DNA of 7,592 nucleotides from Rubrobacteraceae bacterium (GCA_030447045.1 JAUJMB010000074.1:1-7592); one strand, 5' to 3'. Shown: positions 1 to 7,399, counted from the stretch's first letter. Notes: generated by a model from the sequence alone, not told the origin. Translations and numbers: made by a program.

Positions 1-988
1 ACTCCTCGGCGAGCCGGGTCTTGCCGATGCCGGCCTCCCCTTCGAGCACGACGAGGCGGCCTCCCCGCCCGACCGACCCGTAGGCCCGCAGCAACTCCTC
101 CCACTCCCCGCCGCGCCCCACGAGCGGGTTCTCCGGCGGGGGGGTGGTGCCCGCATCCCCGGAGGGGGCCTGGTCCTGCGCCCCCGGCGAGGCGGGCGGG
201 GCCGGCCCCGAGAGGACGGGCGGTGGCGGCGGGTCGTTCTCCTGGACGGCCCGGTAGAGCGCGGTCGTCTCTTCGAGCGGGGTGACGCCGAGCTCCTTGC
301 CGAGCACGCGGACGCACTCGCGGTACTGCCGCAGGGCCGCCGCCCGCTGGCCGGACCACGCGTAGAGCGCCAGGAGCAGGCGGTGGGCCGGCTCGTGCAG
401 GGGGTCGAGGGCGAGCCGGCGGCGGGCGTGGGCGATGGCCGCCTCCCACTCACCCCGGGTGGCGAGGCCGCGCGCGAGCCTCTCCAGCGCGCCGGCCAGC
501 TCGCGCCGCAGGCCCTCGGCCTGGAAGAACTGCCAGTCGTCGAAGGCGACGCTGTCCCGCAGCCCGAAGCCGGCCATAAAGTCGTCCCGGTGCAGCGCCA
601 CCGCCTCCGCCAGCGGCGTCAGGCACCCCGCGCAGACCTCCGCCTCCGGGTGGCCGTGCGTCCGGCACTCGGCGAGCCTGCCGTGGAAGCGGTCTACGTC
701 CACCGTGACGCCCTCGCGGGCGAGCTCCACCCCCTCCCGGTCGACGCGCAACCAGCCCTCCGAGCGCGCCCCCTTGAGCGACGAGAGTGTCCGGCGCAGG
801 GCGGCCCTGGACCTGGCCTGGTTGTACTCGGGCCACAGCAGCCCCGCCAGCGCGTCGCGCGTGTGGCGCCTTCCTGTGACGGCCAGGTAGGCGACCAGCG
901 CTATCGCCTTGCGCGTGTCCACCTCGACCGGAACCCCGCCGTGCTCGATGCGCGGCGCGCCGAGCAACGTTATCGTCGTCCGGGCCAT
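1..988 (-). CDS. AfsR/SARP-like BTAD transcriptional regulator with AAA ATPase domain (3' end missing)
   Basis: The frame is open from an ATG at 988 to the left edge, giving 329 residues of a longer protein. Residues about 4-95 fit the winged-helix-like N-terminal DNA-binding domain of this family (TITLLGAPRI at the start, then LAGLLWPEYNQARSRAALRR). Residues about 97-250 fit the bacterial transcriptional activator domain, with DDFMAGF at 135-141 and a C/H-rich patch (C108, H111, H113, C119, C122). A Pro-rich linker (about 253-287) leads to LVGRGGEWEELL and a Walker A motif GEAGIGKT at 317-324, so an NTPase domain follows outside the window. Large members usually continue into TPR repeats, sometimes with a LuxR-type end, which cannot be seen here. 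Such proteins are cytoplasmic activators that couple nucleotide binding to transcription; the target genes are unknown. Only a weak GGTGGGG precedes the ATG. Family call firm, role open. Confidence 0.88.
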   Translation of the reverse strand, partial: MARTTITLLGAPRIEHGGVPVEVDTRKAIALVAYLAVTGRRHTRDALAGLLWPEYNQARSRAALRRTLSSLKGARSEGWLRVDREGVELAREGVTVDVDRFHGRLAECRTHGHPEAEVCAGCLTPLAEAVALHRDDFMAGFGLRDSVAFDDWQFFQAEGLRRELAGALERLARGLATRGEWEAAIAHARRRLALDPLHEPAHRLLLALYAWSGQRAAALRQYRECVRVLGKELGVTPLEETTALYRAVQENDPPPPPVLSGPAPPASPGAQDQAPSGDAGTTPPPENPLVGRGGEWEELLRAYGSVGRGGRLVVLEGEAGIGKTRLAEE

Positions 989-1053
989 GACCACCCCACC
1001 GTCCGGTAGCCGTCAGCCGCGGCTTTCGGCTATCTGCTCAACTCCCTTGCGGC

Positions 1054-1082
1054 ATTATGCTTCTGTTCTCTCCGTACCGCAA
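1054..1082 (-). promoter_or_regulatory. Candidate sigma70-type promoter of the BTAD regulator
   Basis: Read on the minus strand, TTGCGG (1077-1082) is followed after exactly 17 bp by CATAAT (1054-1059). The -10 matches the consensus at 5 of 6 positions and the -35 at 3 of 6. The predicted start near 1047 leaves a leader of about 59 nt before the ATG at 988. The -35 lies in a small dyad, CCGCA-N7-TGCGG (1077-1093), that could be an operator. Prediction from sequence only. Confidence 0.45.
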
Positions 1083-1143
1083 CGGTTCTGCGGCGACGGC
1101 GGCGTTCGTCACGCTTGGAGGTTGGAGGGGTCGCCGACGCTCG

Positions 1144-1190
1144 CGGGGCAGGCAGGGCGAGCAGGGGTCCCGGTCGCCCTGCCTGCCCCG
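1144..1190 (-). terminator. Perfect 17-bp stem-loop downstream of the transketolase gene
   Basis: Positions 1144-1160 and 1174-1190 are exact reverse complements (17 bp, nearly all G/C) around a 13-nt loop. The hairpin begins 48 nt past the transketolase stop and lies upstream of the promoter candidate of the next minus-strand gene. A terminator that insulates the two genes is therefore the simplest reading. No T-tract follows on the minus strand, so it would be a U-less hairpin terminator, often proposed for high-GC actinobacteria, or an mRNA 3'-end stabiliser. The rest of 989-1238 holds the regulator promoter and no gene I can support. Confidence 0.6.
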
Positions 1191-1238
1191 GAAGCTGACC
1201 TCGCCTGAGAGAGGTCGAAAGCGCGGTTGGCGGTACCG

Positions 1239-3110
1239 CTACCCGTCCAGTAGGCCCCGCACGGCGTCGGCTATGTGGGCGGCGTCGATGCCGTGGGAGC
1301 TCAAGAGTTCCTCGGACTTGCCCGAGCCCGGCATCTTGGTTACGGCCAGGTGCCTGAACTCGACGGGCTCGCTGCCGGTCCCGGCGAGGGCGGTGAGGAC
1401 GGCCTCGCCGACGCCGCCCTCGGGCCAGTGGTCCTCGACCACGACCACCCTGTTGTTGGTGGACCGAACGGCGGCGCCGATGCCGGCGGTGTCCACGGGC
1501 TTTATCGAGTAGCAGTCCACGACGCGCACCGATATGTCCTCGCCCGCGAGGGTGTCCGCGGCCTTCATCGCCTCGTGGACGGTGATGCCGGACCCGACGA
1601 TGGTGACCTCGTCGTCGTCCGAGGAGGTGACCGTCTTGCTGCCGCCGATGGGGAAGTCCTCGTCGGCGGGGTAGATAACCGGGGTCTTCGGGCGGAGGGT
1701 CCTGAGGAAGCTTATGCCGCTCGTGTCGGCCATCTGGGCGACGAGCTTGGCGGTCTGGTTGGCGTCGGAGGGCTGCAGGACGGTCGAGCCGTGGACGGCG
1801 CGCATCATGGCGATGTCCTCCAGGGCCATCTGGGAGGGCCCGTCCTCGCCGATGGAGACGCCGGCGTGGGAGCCCGAGAGCCTGAGGTCGGCGCCGCTTA
1901 CGGCGGCCATCCGGATAAAGTCGTAGGCCCGCGAGAAGAACGCGGCGAAGGTGGAGGCGAAGGGCACGTAGTTGCGCACGCTCATCCCGACGGCCGAGGC
2001 GACCATCTGCTGCTCGGCGATGAACATCTCGAAGTACCTCTCGGGGAACTCCTCGGCGAACTTCTGCGAGTAGGTGGAGTTGCTTACCTCGCCGTCAAGG
2101 GCGACCACGTCTCCCCTGGCCGCGCCGACGGCCTGGAGGGCCGCCCCGTACGCGCCGCGGGTCGCCTCCTCGTCGCCGAGGGGCCAGGTCGGGAGCTCGA
2201 CGTCTGAGGTGGTACCGCCGCCCGTGGAGGCGGTGCCTTCCGGCTTGTGGACGTCCACGCGCAGGTCTTTGGTGCCGCCGAGCTCCTCGAGGGCCTCGGC
2301 CTCCCGGTCGGCCGTGACCGGCTTGCCGTGCATGCCGTCCACGTCTTCGAGGAAGGAGACGCCGTAGCCCTTCTTGGTCTTGGCGACGATGAGGGTAGGG
2401 CCGTCGTTGCCGAGGGCCTCCTGGTAGGCGCCGTCGATGGCCTCGGGGTCGTGGCCGTCTATCTCGATGGCGTGCCAGCCGAAGGCGCGGGCGCGGGCCG
2501 AGTAGTGGTCGCCGTTCCAGCCGTCCATCGTCTCGCGGGTCTGGCCGAGGCGGTTCATGTCCAGGATGGCTATGAGGTTGTCCAGCTTGTAGAAGGAGGC
2601 GTGCTGGAAGGCCTCCCACATCGAGCCCTCCGCCATCTCGGAGTCGCCGCAGAGGACCCACACGCGGTAGGGCTCCTTGTCCAGGTACTTGCCGGCGAGC
2701 GCGACGCCGACCCCTATGGGCAGGCCCTGGCCCAAAGAGCCCGTGGCGACGTCCACCCAGGGGAGGGCCGGGGTCGGGTGGCCCTGCAGGCGGCTGCCGA
2801 ACTCGCGGAAGGTCATGAGCTCCTCGTCCGTGATGGCGCCGGCGGCCTTGTACATAGAGTAGAGGAGGGGGGAGGCGTGTCCCTTGGAGAAGATCAGGTG
2901 GTCGTTGGCCGGGTTATCGGGCTCGTCGAAGTCGTAGCGCAGGTACTTGCTCATGAGCACGCTCATGAGGTCCGCCGCCGACATCGAGGAGGTCGGGTGG
3001 CCCGAGTTCGCGCCGGTGCTCGCGCGGATGCTATCGGCCCGTAGCTGCTGGGCGAGGGCGCGCCACTCCTCCGAGCCCGCGGTCCGCTGGTCTATCTGCT
3101 GCGTCACCAC
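1239..3110 (-). CDS. tkt: Transketolase, short (vertebrate-like) type
   Basis: ThDP-dependent transketolase (EC 2.2.1.1), cytoplasmic. It moves two-carbon ketol units between sugar phosphates in the pentose phosphate pathway. The 623-residue length is that of vertebrate TKT, shorter than the roughly 660-residue E. coli type. Order: ThDP-binding half (about 12-290), pyrimidine-binding half (about 312-480), C-terminal domain (about 490-623). Visible sites are GHPTSS (H38), SKGHASP (H78), GHP (H111), the ThDP motif from GDSEMAEG (155-162) to NRLGQ (186-190), H261, FIAEQQMV with the cofactor-activating Glu at 366, and GSHAGVSIGEDGPSQ with H415 and D423. The gene opens with GTG GTG. A perfect AGGAGGT (3113-3119) lies only 3 nt from the first GTG and 6 nt from the second, so initiation at 3107 (622 residues) is at least as likely. 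It is transcribed divergently from pckA. All expected residues are present. Confidence 0.96.
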   Translation of the reverse strand: MVTQQIDQRTAGSEEWRALAQQLRADSIRASTGANSGHPTSSMSAADLMSVLMSKYLRYDFDEPDNPANDHLIFSKGHASPLLYSMYKAAGAITDEELMTFREFGSRLQGHPTPALPWVDVATGSLGQGLPIGVGVALAGKYLDKEPYRVWVLCGDSEMAEGSMWEAFQHASFYKLDNLIAILDMNRLGQTRETMDGWNGDHYSARARAFGWHAIEIDGHDPEAIDGAYQEALGNDGPTLIVAKTKKGYGVSFLEDVDGMHGKPVTADREAEALEELGGTKDLRVDVHKPEGTASTGGGTTSDVELPTWPLGDEEATRGAYGAALQAVGAARGDVVALDGEVSNSTYSQKFAEEFPERYFEMFIAEQQMVASAVGMSVRNYVPFASTFAAFFSRAYDFIRMAAVSGADLRLSGSHAGVSIGEDGPSQMALEDIAMMRAVHGSTVLQPSDANQTAKLVAQMADTSGISFLRTLRPKTPVIYPADEDFPIGGSKTVTSSDDDEVTIVGSGITVHEAMKAADTLAGEDISVRVVDCYSIKPVDTAGIGAAVRSTNNRVVVVEDHWPEGGVGEAVLTALAGTGSEPVEFRHLAVTKMPGSGKSEELLSSHGIDAAHIADAVRGLLDG

Positions 3111-3146
3111 TTACCTCCTGGAAGGGTCTCCGTCCCGAACGTTGCC

Positions 3147-3152
3147 ATCATA
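3147..3152 (-). promoter_or_regulatory. Candidate -10 element for transketolase
   Basis: The minus strand reads TATGAT here, a 5/6 match to TATAAT, about 37 nt upstream of the start codon. That puts the transcript start near 3139-3140 and gives a leader of about 30 nt. The best upstream hexamer, TTCATG with 18-bp spacing, matches the -35 consensus poorly, so the site is plausible but unproven. Confidence 0.4.
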
Positions 3153-3224
3153 CCTACCCCGGCCCCGGATCATGAAAACGGCGCGGCGGCCGCCCGTCTT
3201 GCGGCGGCGCGGGAAATGGGGCTT

Positions 3225-3233
3225 TGCTAGAAT
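3225..3233 (+). promoter_or_regulatory. Candidate extended -10 promoter for pckA
   Basis: TG-C-TAGAAT is an extended -10 motif (TGn plus a 5/6 hexamer). It would start transcription near 3240, about 53 nt before the pckA ATG. No good -35 lies at 16-18 bp, which extended -10 promoters can tolerate. It lies about 75 bp from the opposing transketolase -10, with a perfect 10-bp palindrome (GGCGGCCGCC, 3185-3194) between them. Confidence 0.45.
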
Positions 3234-3292
3234 CCCGCGTGCGTCGCGGTGCCCACTGGCCGCGCTGAATCGGAGATTCTGAAGGGGAAAAC

Positions 3293-4903
<1,611 letters not shown>

Positions 4904-4924
4904 GACCACCTTCGTAGAGGCACC

Positions 4925-4956
4925 TGCGTAGGGGCGTTCCGCGGAACGCCCCCGCA
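4925..4956 (+). terminator. Palindromic hairpin terminator after pckA
   Basis: Positions 4931-4952 form a perfect 22-nt palindrome (GGGGCGTTCC, then its reverse complement across a central GC). Beyond a 2-nt TA bulge the stem continues as TGCG (4925-4928) with CGCA (4953-4956). No T-tract follows. Placement just behind the pckA stop makes termination or 3'-end protection likely. The GTAGGGGCG...CGCCCC pattern could also be one copy of a dispersed intergenic palindrome. Confidence 0.6.
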
Positions 4957-5347
4957 AACCCCGGCCGCAAGTGCCCCCTGCGCCCGCACACCCCTATGGC
5001 ACCCAAAATAAAATAGCGCCTCCGGGACCGCCCCCGGCAGACCCGCGAGGAGCGGGAACGTCCCAAGCTCAACCAACGGGGTAGGCCCGTCCGCCGCCGG
5101 TGGCGGCGGACGGTGGGCTTAGCTATGCTTGCTATGGCCCGAAAGATGTAGTTTCGTGGATCGAAAAGTGCAGGAACATGGTCAAGGGCTCGAGCGGGTG
5201 GGGCCGGTCGTGACGTTCCTCGATTGCTGGTTCGGCTACAAAGAGGACAGCGTGGGAGCGACCGAATGGTACGAGGGGCCGCCGTGTTGGTGGGGGCTGC
5301 CCTGCATTACCGAGACGGTTAGGATCCGCGACCTCGGGGTCGGCCGC
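4957..5347 (+). other. 391-nt leader/intergenic region with hairpins, no convincing gene
   Basis: No reading frame here looks coding. The frame leading into the downstream regulator has far lower third-position GC than the neighbours and an odd composition rich in Trp and Cys. What is present: an AT-rich island with a TAAAAT -10-like hexamer at 5009-5014; small hairpins at 5023-5037 (CCGGG/CCCGG) and 5042-5056 (CCCGC/GCGGG); a strong hairpin at 5083-5120; a GCTATG direct repeat at 5122-5127 and 5131-5136; a CGAAA/TTTCG/CGAAA set at 5140-5166; and a weak TAGGAT -10-like hexamer at 5320-5325. A structured leader or a small RNA is possible; nothing matches an RNA family I recognise. Confidence 0.5.
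5083..5120 (+). terminator. Strong stem-loop between pckA and the Fur-family gene
   Basis: GTCCGCCGCC (5089-5098) pairs perfectly with GGCGGCGGAC (5102-5111) around a 3-nt GGT loop. After a 3-nt bulge a second helix of 6 bp (5083-5088 with 5115-5120, one G-U pair) extends it. It could be the terminator of a short transcript beginning near the 5009-5014 hexamer, a second terminator for pckA readthrough, or leader structure of the downstream gene. No T-tract follows. Confidence 0.45.
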
Positions 5348-5771
5348 ATGGGCTTCGCGGTGCCTTGGGCCGGGCTACGGGTCACCCCGCAGCGCCGCGC
5401 CGTGTGGGGGGCCTTCGGGGAGGGGGAGGACGGGCACCTGGCCGCTGACGAGGTCTTCGCCAGGGCGCGGGCTTCCGGAGCTCTCGCGGGCGACCGTCTA
5501 CAACACGCTCGCGGCGTTCGTGGAGGCGGGGATGCTCCAGGTCGTCGAGAGCCGGGGCGCCTTGCTCTACGACCCCGACCCCGACCACCACCACTTCCGC
5601 TGCCGCAGCTGCGACCGACTCTACGGCGTGCCCGTCGAGGGCGTCGGGGGGCTGCGCATCCCCGGCGGGGAGGGGTTCGTCGTGGACCGCAAGACCGTGC
5701 TCCTGCGCGGCCTCTGTCCTCGGTGCTCCGCGGCCGGCGAGGGGCCCGCCGTCGGCGGCCCGGGCGTTTAG
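5348..5771 (+). pseudogene. Fur/PerR-family metalloregulator with an internal frameshift
   Basis: Two frames together encode one Fur-family repressor. From ATG 5348 the first frame gives AGLRVTPQRRAVWGAF and HLAADEVFARAR, the start of the winged helix. From about 5472 the protein continues in another frame as LPELSRATVYNTLAAFVEAG (recognition helix), then DPDHHHFRCRSCDRLYG and GLCPRCS, ending at TAG 5769-5771. The join lies at about 5465-5477 and needs one base removed or two added. Joined, it is about 139 residues, a normal length. Both CxxC pairs of the structural zinc site and the HxH of the regulatory site are present. Compared with PerR, the residue aligned with Asp104 is Gly and that aligned with Asp85 is Tyr next to an Asp. 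The start is uncertain: ATG 5348 has GGGGT about 10 nt upstream, and GTG 5360 is an alternative. Unshifted reading runs to 5791 as non-Fur sequence. Sequencing error and true decay are both possible. The cupin gene follows after 54 nt. Confidence 0.75.
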
Positions 5772-5825
5772 CCGCTCTTTCGGCAAGGTAAGTTCGGCAG
5801 AGACGATTCACGAGAACGGAGGACC

Positions 5826-6170
5826 ATGACCGAAGACAAGAGCGTCAAGAAGGTAAGCTCCAAGACCTCGCCTAGAGGCGAGATGGGGCAGAAGTACCTG
5901 GCCGACGGCAAGAGCGTCTCGATGCGCCTGTGGGACGGCGAGGACCCCTCCGATCCGAAACCGGAGGCCCGCCGCGACTACGAGACGGTCGGCTACGTTA
6001 TAGGGGGCCGCGCCGAGCTCCATCTCGAAGGCCAGATGGTCCTGCTCGAGCCCGGCGACTCCTGGCTCGTCCCGAAGGGCGCCTCCCACACCTATAACAT
6101 CCTGGAGAGCTTCACCGCCGTAGAGGCGACGAGCCCGCCGGCCGAGGTCCACGGACGCGACGAAGGGTAA
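5826..6170 (+). CDS. Small single-domain cupin protein
   Basis: A 114-residue protein with one cupin-2-type beta-barrel. The barrel runs from about residue 30 to 105: DYETVGYVIGGRAELHLEGQ (51-70), then EPGDSWLVPKGASHTYNI (75-92). The second cupin motif is well kept (G77, P83, G85, H88, N91). The first lacks its usual His pair: where HxH-x3-E is expected the chain has Arg, Asp51 and Glu53. The metal site is thus altered or absent. A Lys/Ser-rich tail of about 20 residues precedes the barrel. GGAGGA (5818-5823) lies 2 nt from ATG 5826. With only 54 nt and no hairpin after the Fur-family gene, the two are probably co-transcribed. Substrate cannot be inferred; small cupins include sugar isomerases, dioxygenases and ligand sensors. 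There is no signal peptide or membrane segment. Confidence 0.85.
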   Translation: MTEDKSVKKVSSKTSPRGEMGQKYLADGKSVSMRLWDGEDPSDPKPEARRDYETVGYVIGGRAELHLEGQMVLLEPGDSWLVPKGASHTYNILESFTAVEATSPPAEVHGRDEG

Positions 6171-6189
6171 GGCTGCAGGCATCAGGTTT

Positions 6190-6213
6190 CAGCCGTCGGG
6201 TAACCGGCGGCTG
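6190..6213 (+). terminator. Hairpin with GUAA tetraloop after the cupin gene
   Basis: CAGCCGTCGG (6190-6199) pairs with CCGGCGGCTG (6204-6213) over 10 bp with one U-G wobble. It closes on GTAA, a GNRA-type tetraloop. It starts 19 nt after the cupin stop. There is no T-tract of its own, but it stands directly before a second hairpin that has one. Confidence 0.55.
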
Positions 6214-6220
6214 CCGCAAT

Positions 6221-6248
6221 CCCCGTCGTGGCTCGCGACAGGGGTTTT
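6221..6248 (+). terminator. Intrinsic terminator with T-tract
   Basis: CCCCGTCG (6221-6228) pairs with CGAC-A-GGGG (6236-6244, one bulged A) around a 7-nt loop, and TTTT follows at 6245-6248. This is the most classical intrinsic terminator in the window. It ends the Fur-family/cupin unit and implies that the downstream radical SAM gene has its own promoter, somewhere in 6249-6298. I see no strong hexamer pair there. Confidence 0.6.
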
Positions 6249-6298
6249 AGGTGTTGGGGGTTACTGTAGAAGGCGGGTCTCTCCCTTAGGCTTCGGGC

Positions 6299-7396
6299 AT
6301 GGAAGAGAGGACCAAGAAGAGGGTGCCCGCGGTTGCGGGCGGGTTGTTGCGGGTGGAGAAGATCTACCACGAGCCCGACGCCGCCGGCTACGCGCGGGGA
6401 CGCGAGATCCTGGCCCGCTTCCCCGATGCGGAGCGCGTCGAGGTGCCGTCGCACTGGAACATTCCAGAGCTCCACGGCGATGCCGGGGGTGCCGCCGACT
6501 GGGCCAGGAACAAGAAGACCGTGCTCGTGCTCGGGGTCAAGAAGGGACTCGGCATCCGCTCCTTCTACCGCAGCGCGGACTTTATAGCGCCGTCGCTGGC
6601 GAACGGCTGCGCGATGGCCTGCTCGTACTGCTACGTCGGACGCCGCAAGGGCTACGCCAACCCGATCACGACGTTCGTCAACTCGGGCGAGGTCCTGGGC
6701 GCCGTCGAGCGGCACGCGGCGGGGCGGGGCTTCAAGTTCGAGCCCACGCAGGCCGACCCCGACCTCTGGGTCTACGAGCTAGGCACGAACAGCGACCTCT
6801 CGGTCGACGCCGCCGTCTCGGAGAACGTCAGGGACGCGGTCGAGCTCTTCCGCGGCCTACCCAACGCCAAGGCCACCTTCGCCACGAAGTTCGTGAACCG
6901 CGACCTCTTGGACTACGACCCGCAAGGGAAGACGCGCCTGCGGTTCTCGCTGATGCCGCCAGGGACCTCGAAGCTCGTGGACGTGCGCACCTCGTCGGTC
7001 CGGCGGCGCATCGCGGCCATAGACGATTTCGTCGAGGCCGGCTACGAGGTGAACGTGAACTTCGGGCCCGTGATCCTGAAAGACGGCTGGCTTGAGGACT
7101 ACGCAGAACTCTTTGGAATGCTCGACGCCGCGCTCTCCCCGGCCTCCAAGGCCCAGCTCGCCGCCGAGGTCATCTTCCTGACGCACACGCGGGAGCTGCA
7201 CGACGTGAACCTCGGCTGGCACCCCGAGGGCGAGAAGGTCCTCTGGCGGCCGGACGTCCAGGAGCACAAGACGAGCCAGGCGAGCGGCGAGCGCGTGCTG
7301 CGCTACGAGCGGAACCTCAAGCGGGGCCTCGTGCGGGAGTTCCGCGCCCTCCTCTCGGAGAAGATGCCCTACTGCGACGTACGGTACGCCTTCTAG
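6299..7396 (+). CDS. Spore photoproduct lyase-family radical SAM protein, catalytic Cys replaced
   Basis: A 365-residue protein that aligns over most of its length with Bacillus subtilis SplB, the enzyme that reverses the 5-thyminyl-5,6-dihydrothymine UV lesion using S-adenosylmethionine and a [4Fe-4S] cluster. Shared stretches: TVLVLGVKKGLG (74-85), NGCAMACSYCYVG (102-114) with cluster ligands C104, C108 and C111, TTFVNSGEVL, FATKFVNRDLL (194-204) and GKTRLRFSL (210-218). The tyrosines flanking the third cluster Cys (Y110, Y112) match SplB Tyr97 and Tyr99. However, YELGTNSD (159-166) aligns with FEASCTSD, putting Thr163 where SplB has its H-donor Cys141. Repair of spore photoproduct by the known mechanism is therefore doubtful, and another lesion or nucleic-acid substrate is possible. 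The ATG at 6299 has only a weak AGG upstream. An SRPBCC gene follows one codon after its stop. Family certain, reaction uncertain. Confidence 0.88.
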   Translation: MEERTKKRVPAVAGGLLRVEKIYHEPDAAGYARGREILARFPDAERVEVPSHWNIPELHGDAGGAADWARNKKTVLVLGVKKGLGIRSFYRSADFIAPSLANGCAMACSYCYVGRRKGYANPITTFVNSGEVLGAVERHAAGRGFKFEPTQADPDLWVYELGTNSDLSVDAAVSENVRDAVELFRGLPNAKATFATKFVNRDLLDYDPQGKTRLRFSLMPPGTSKLVDVRTSSVRRRIAAIDDFVEAGYEVNVNFGPVILKDGWLEDYAELFGMLDAALSPASKAQLAAEVIFLTHTRELHDVNLGWHPEGEKVLWRPDVQEHKTSQASGERVLRYERNLKRGLVREFRALLSEKMPYCDVRYAF

Positions 7397-7399
7397 CCC

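Noticed and set aside
383..1009. Long plus-strand frames opposite the BTAD regulator
   Set aside because: They are antisense to a well-supported open frame with recognisable BTAD and Walker A motifs. Their Arg/Pro/Ala-rich translations are typical shadows in GC-rich DNA.
1275..3044. Long plus-strand frames across the transketolase gene
   Set aside because: Antisense shadows of a complete, motif-verified enzyme; the translations show no family features.
4998..5016. Minus-strand terminator made of the CCGGG/CCCGG hairpin and the T-rich stretch
   Set aside because: The T-run is separated from the stem by about 7 nt and no minus-strand gene lies upstream that it could terminate.
5129..5347. N-terminal extension of the Fur-like protein from a TTG at 5129
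   Set aside because: Third-position GC is much lower than in neighbouring genes, composition is Trp- and Cys-rich, and Fur-family proteins start shortly before the LRVTPQRR segment.
5465..5477. Programmed ribosomal frameshift in the Fur-like gene
   Set aside because: No slippery heptamer, stop codon at the shift point or clear stimulatory structure; Fur-family genes are not known to need one.
5520..5771. Stand-alone 83-residue gene starting at GTG 5520
   Set aside because: The same frame upstream of 5520 encodes the recognition helix of the same Fur fold, so this is the 3' part of the frameshifted gene.
6261..6272. Promoter hexamers upstream of the radical SAM gene (TAGAAG region)
   Set aside because: The -10 match is moderate and no acceptable -35 is present at usual spacing, so I did not list it.
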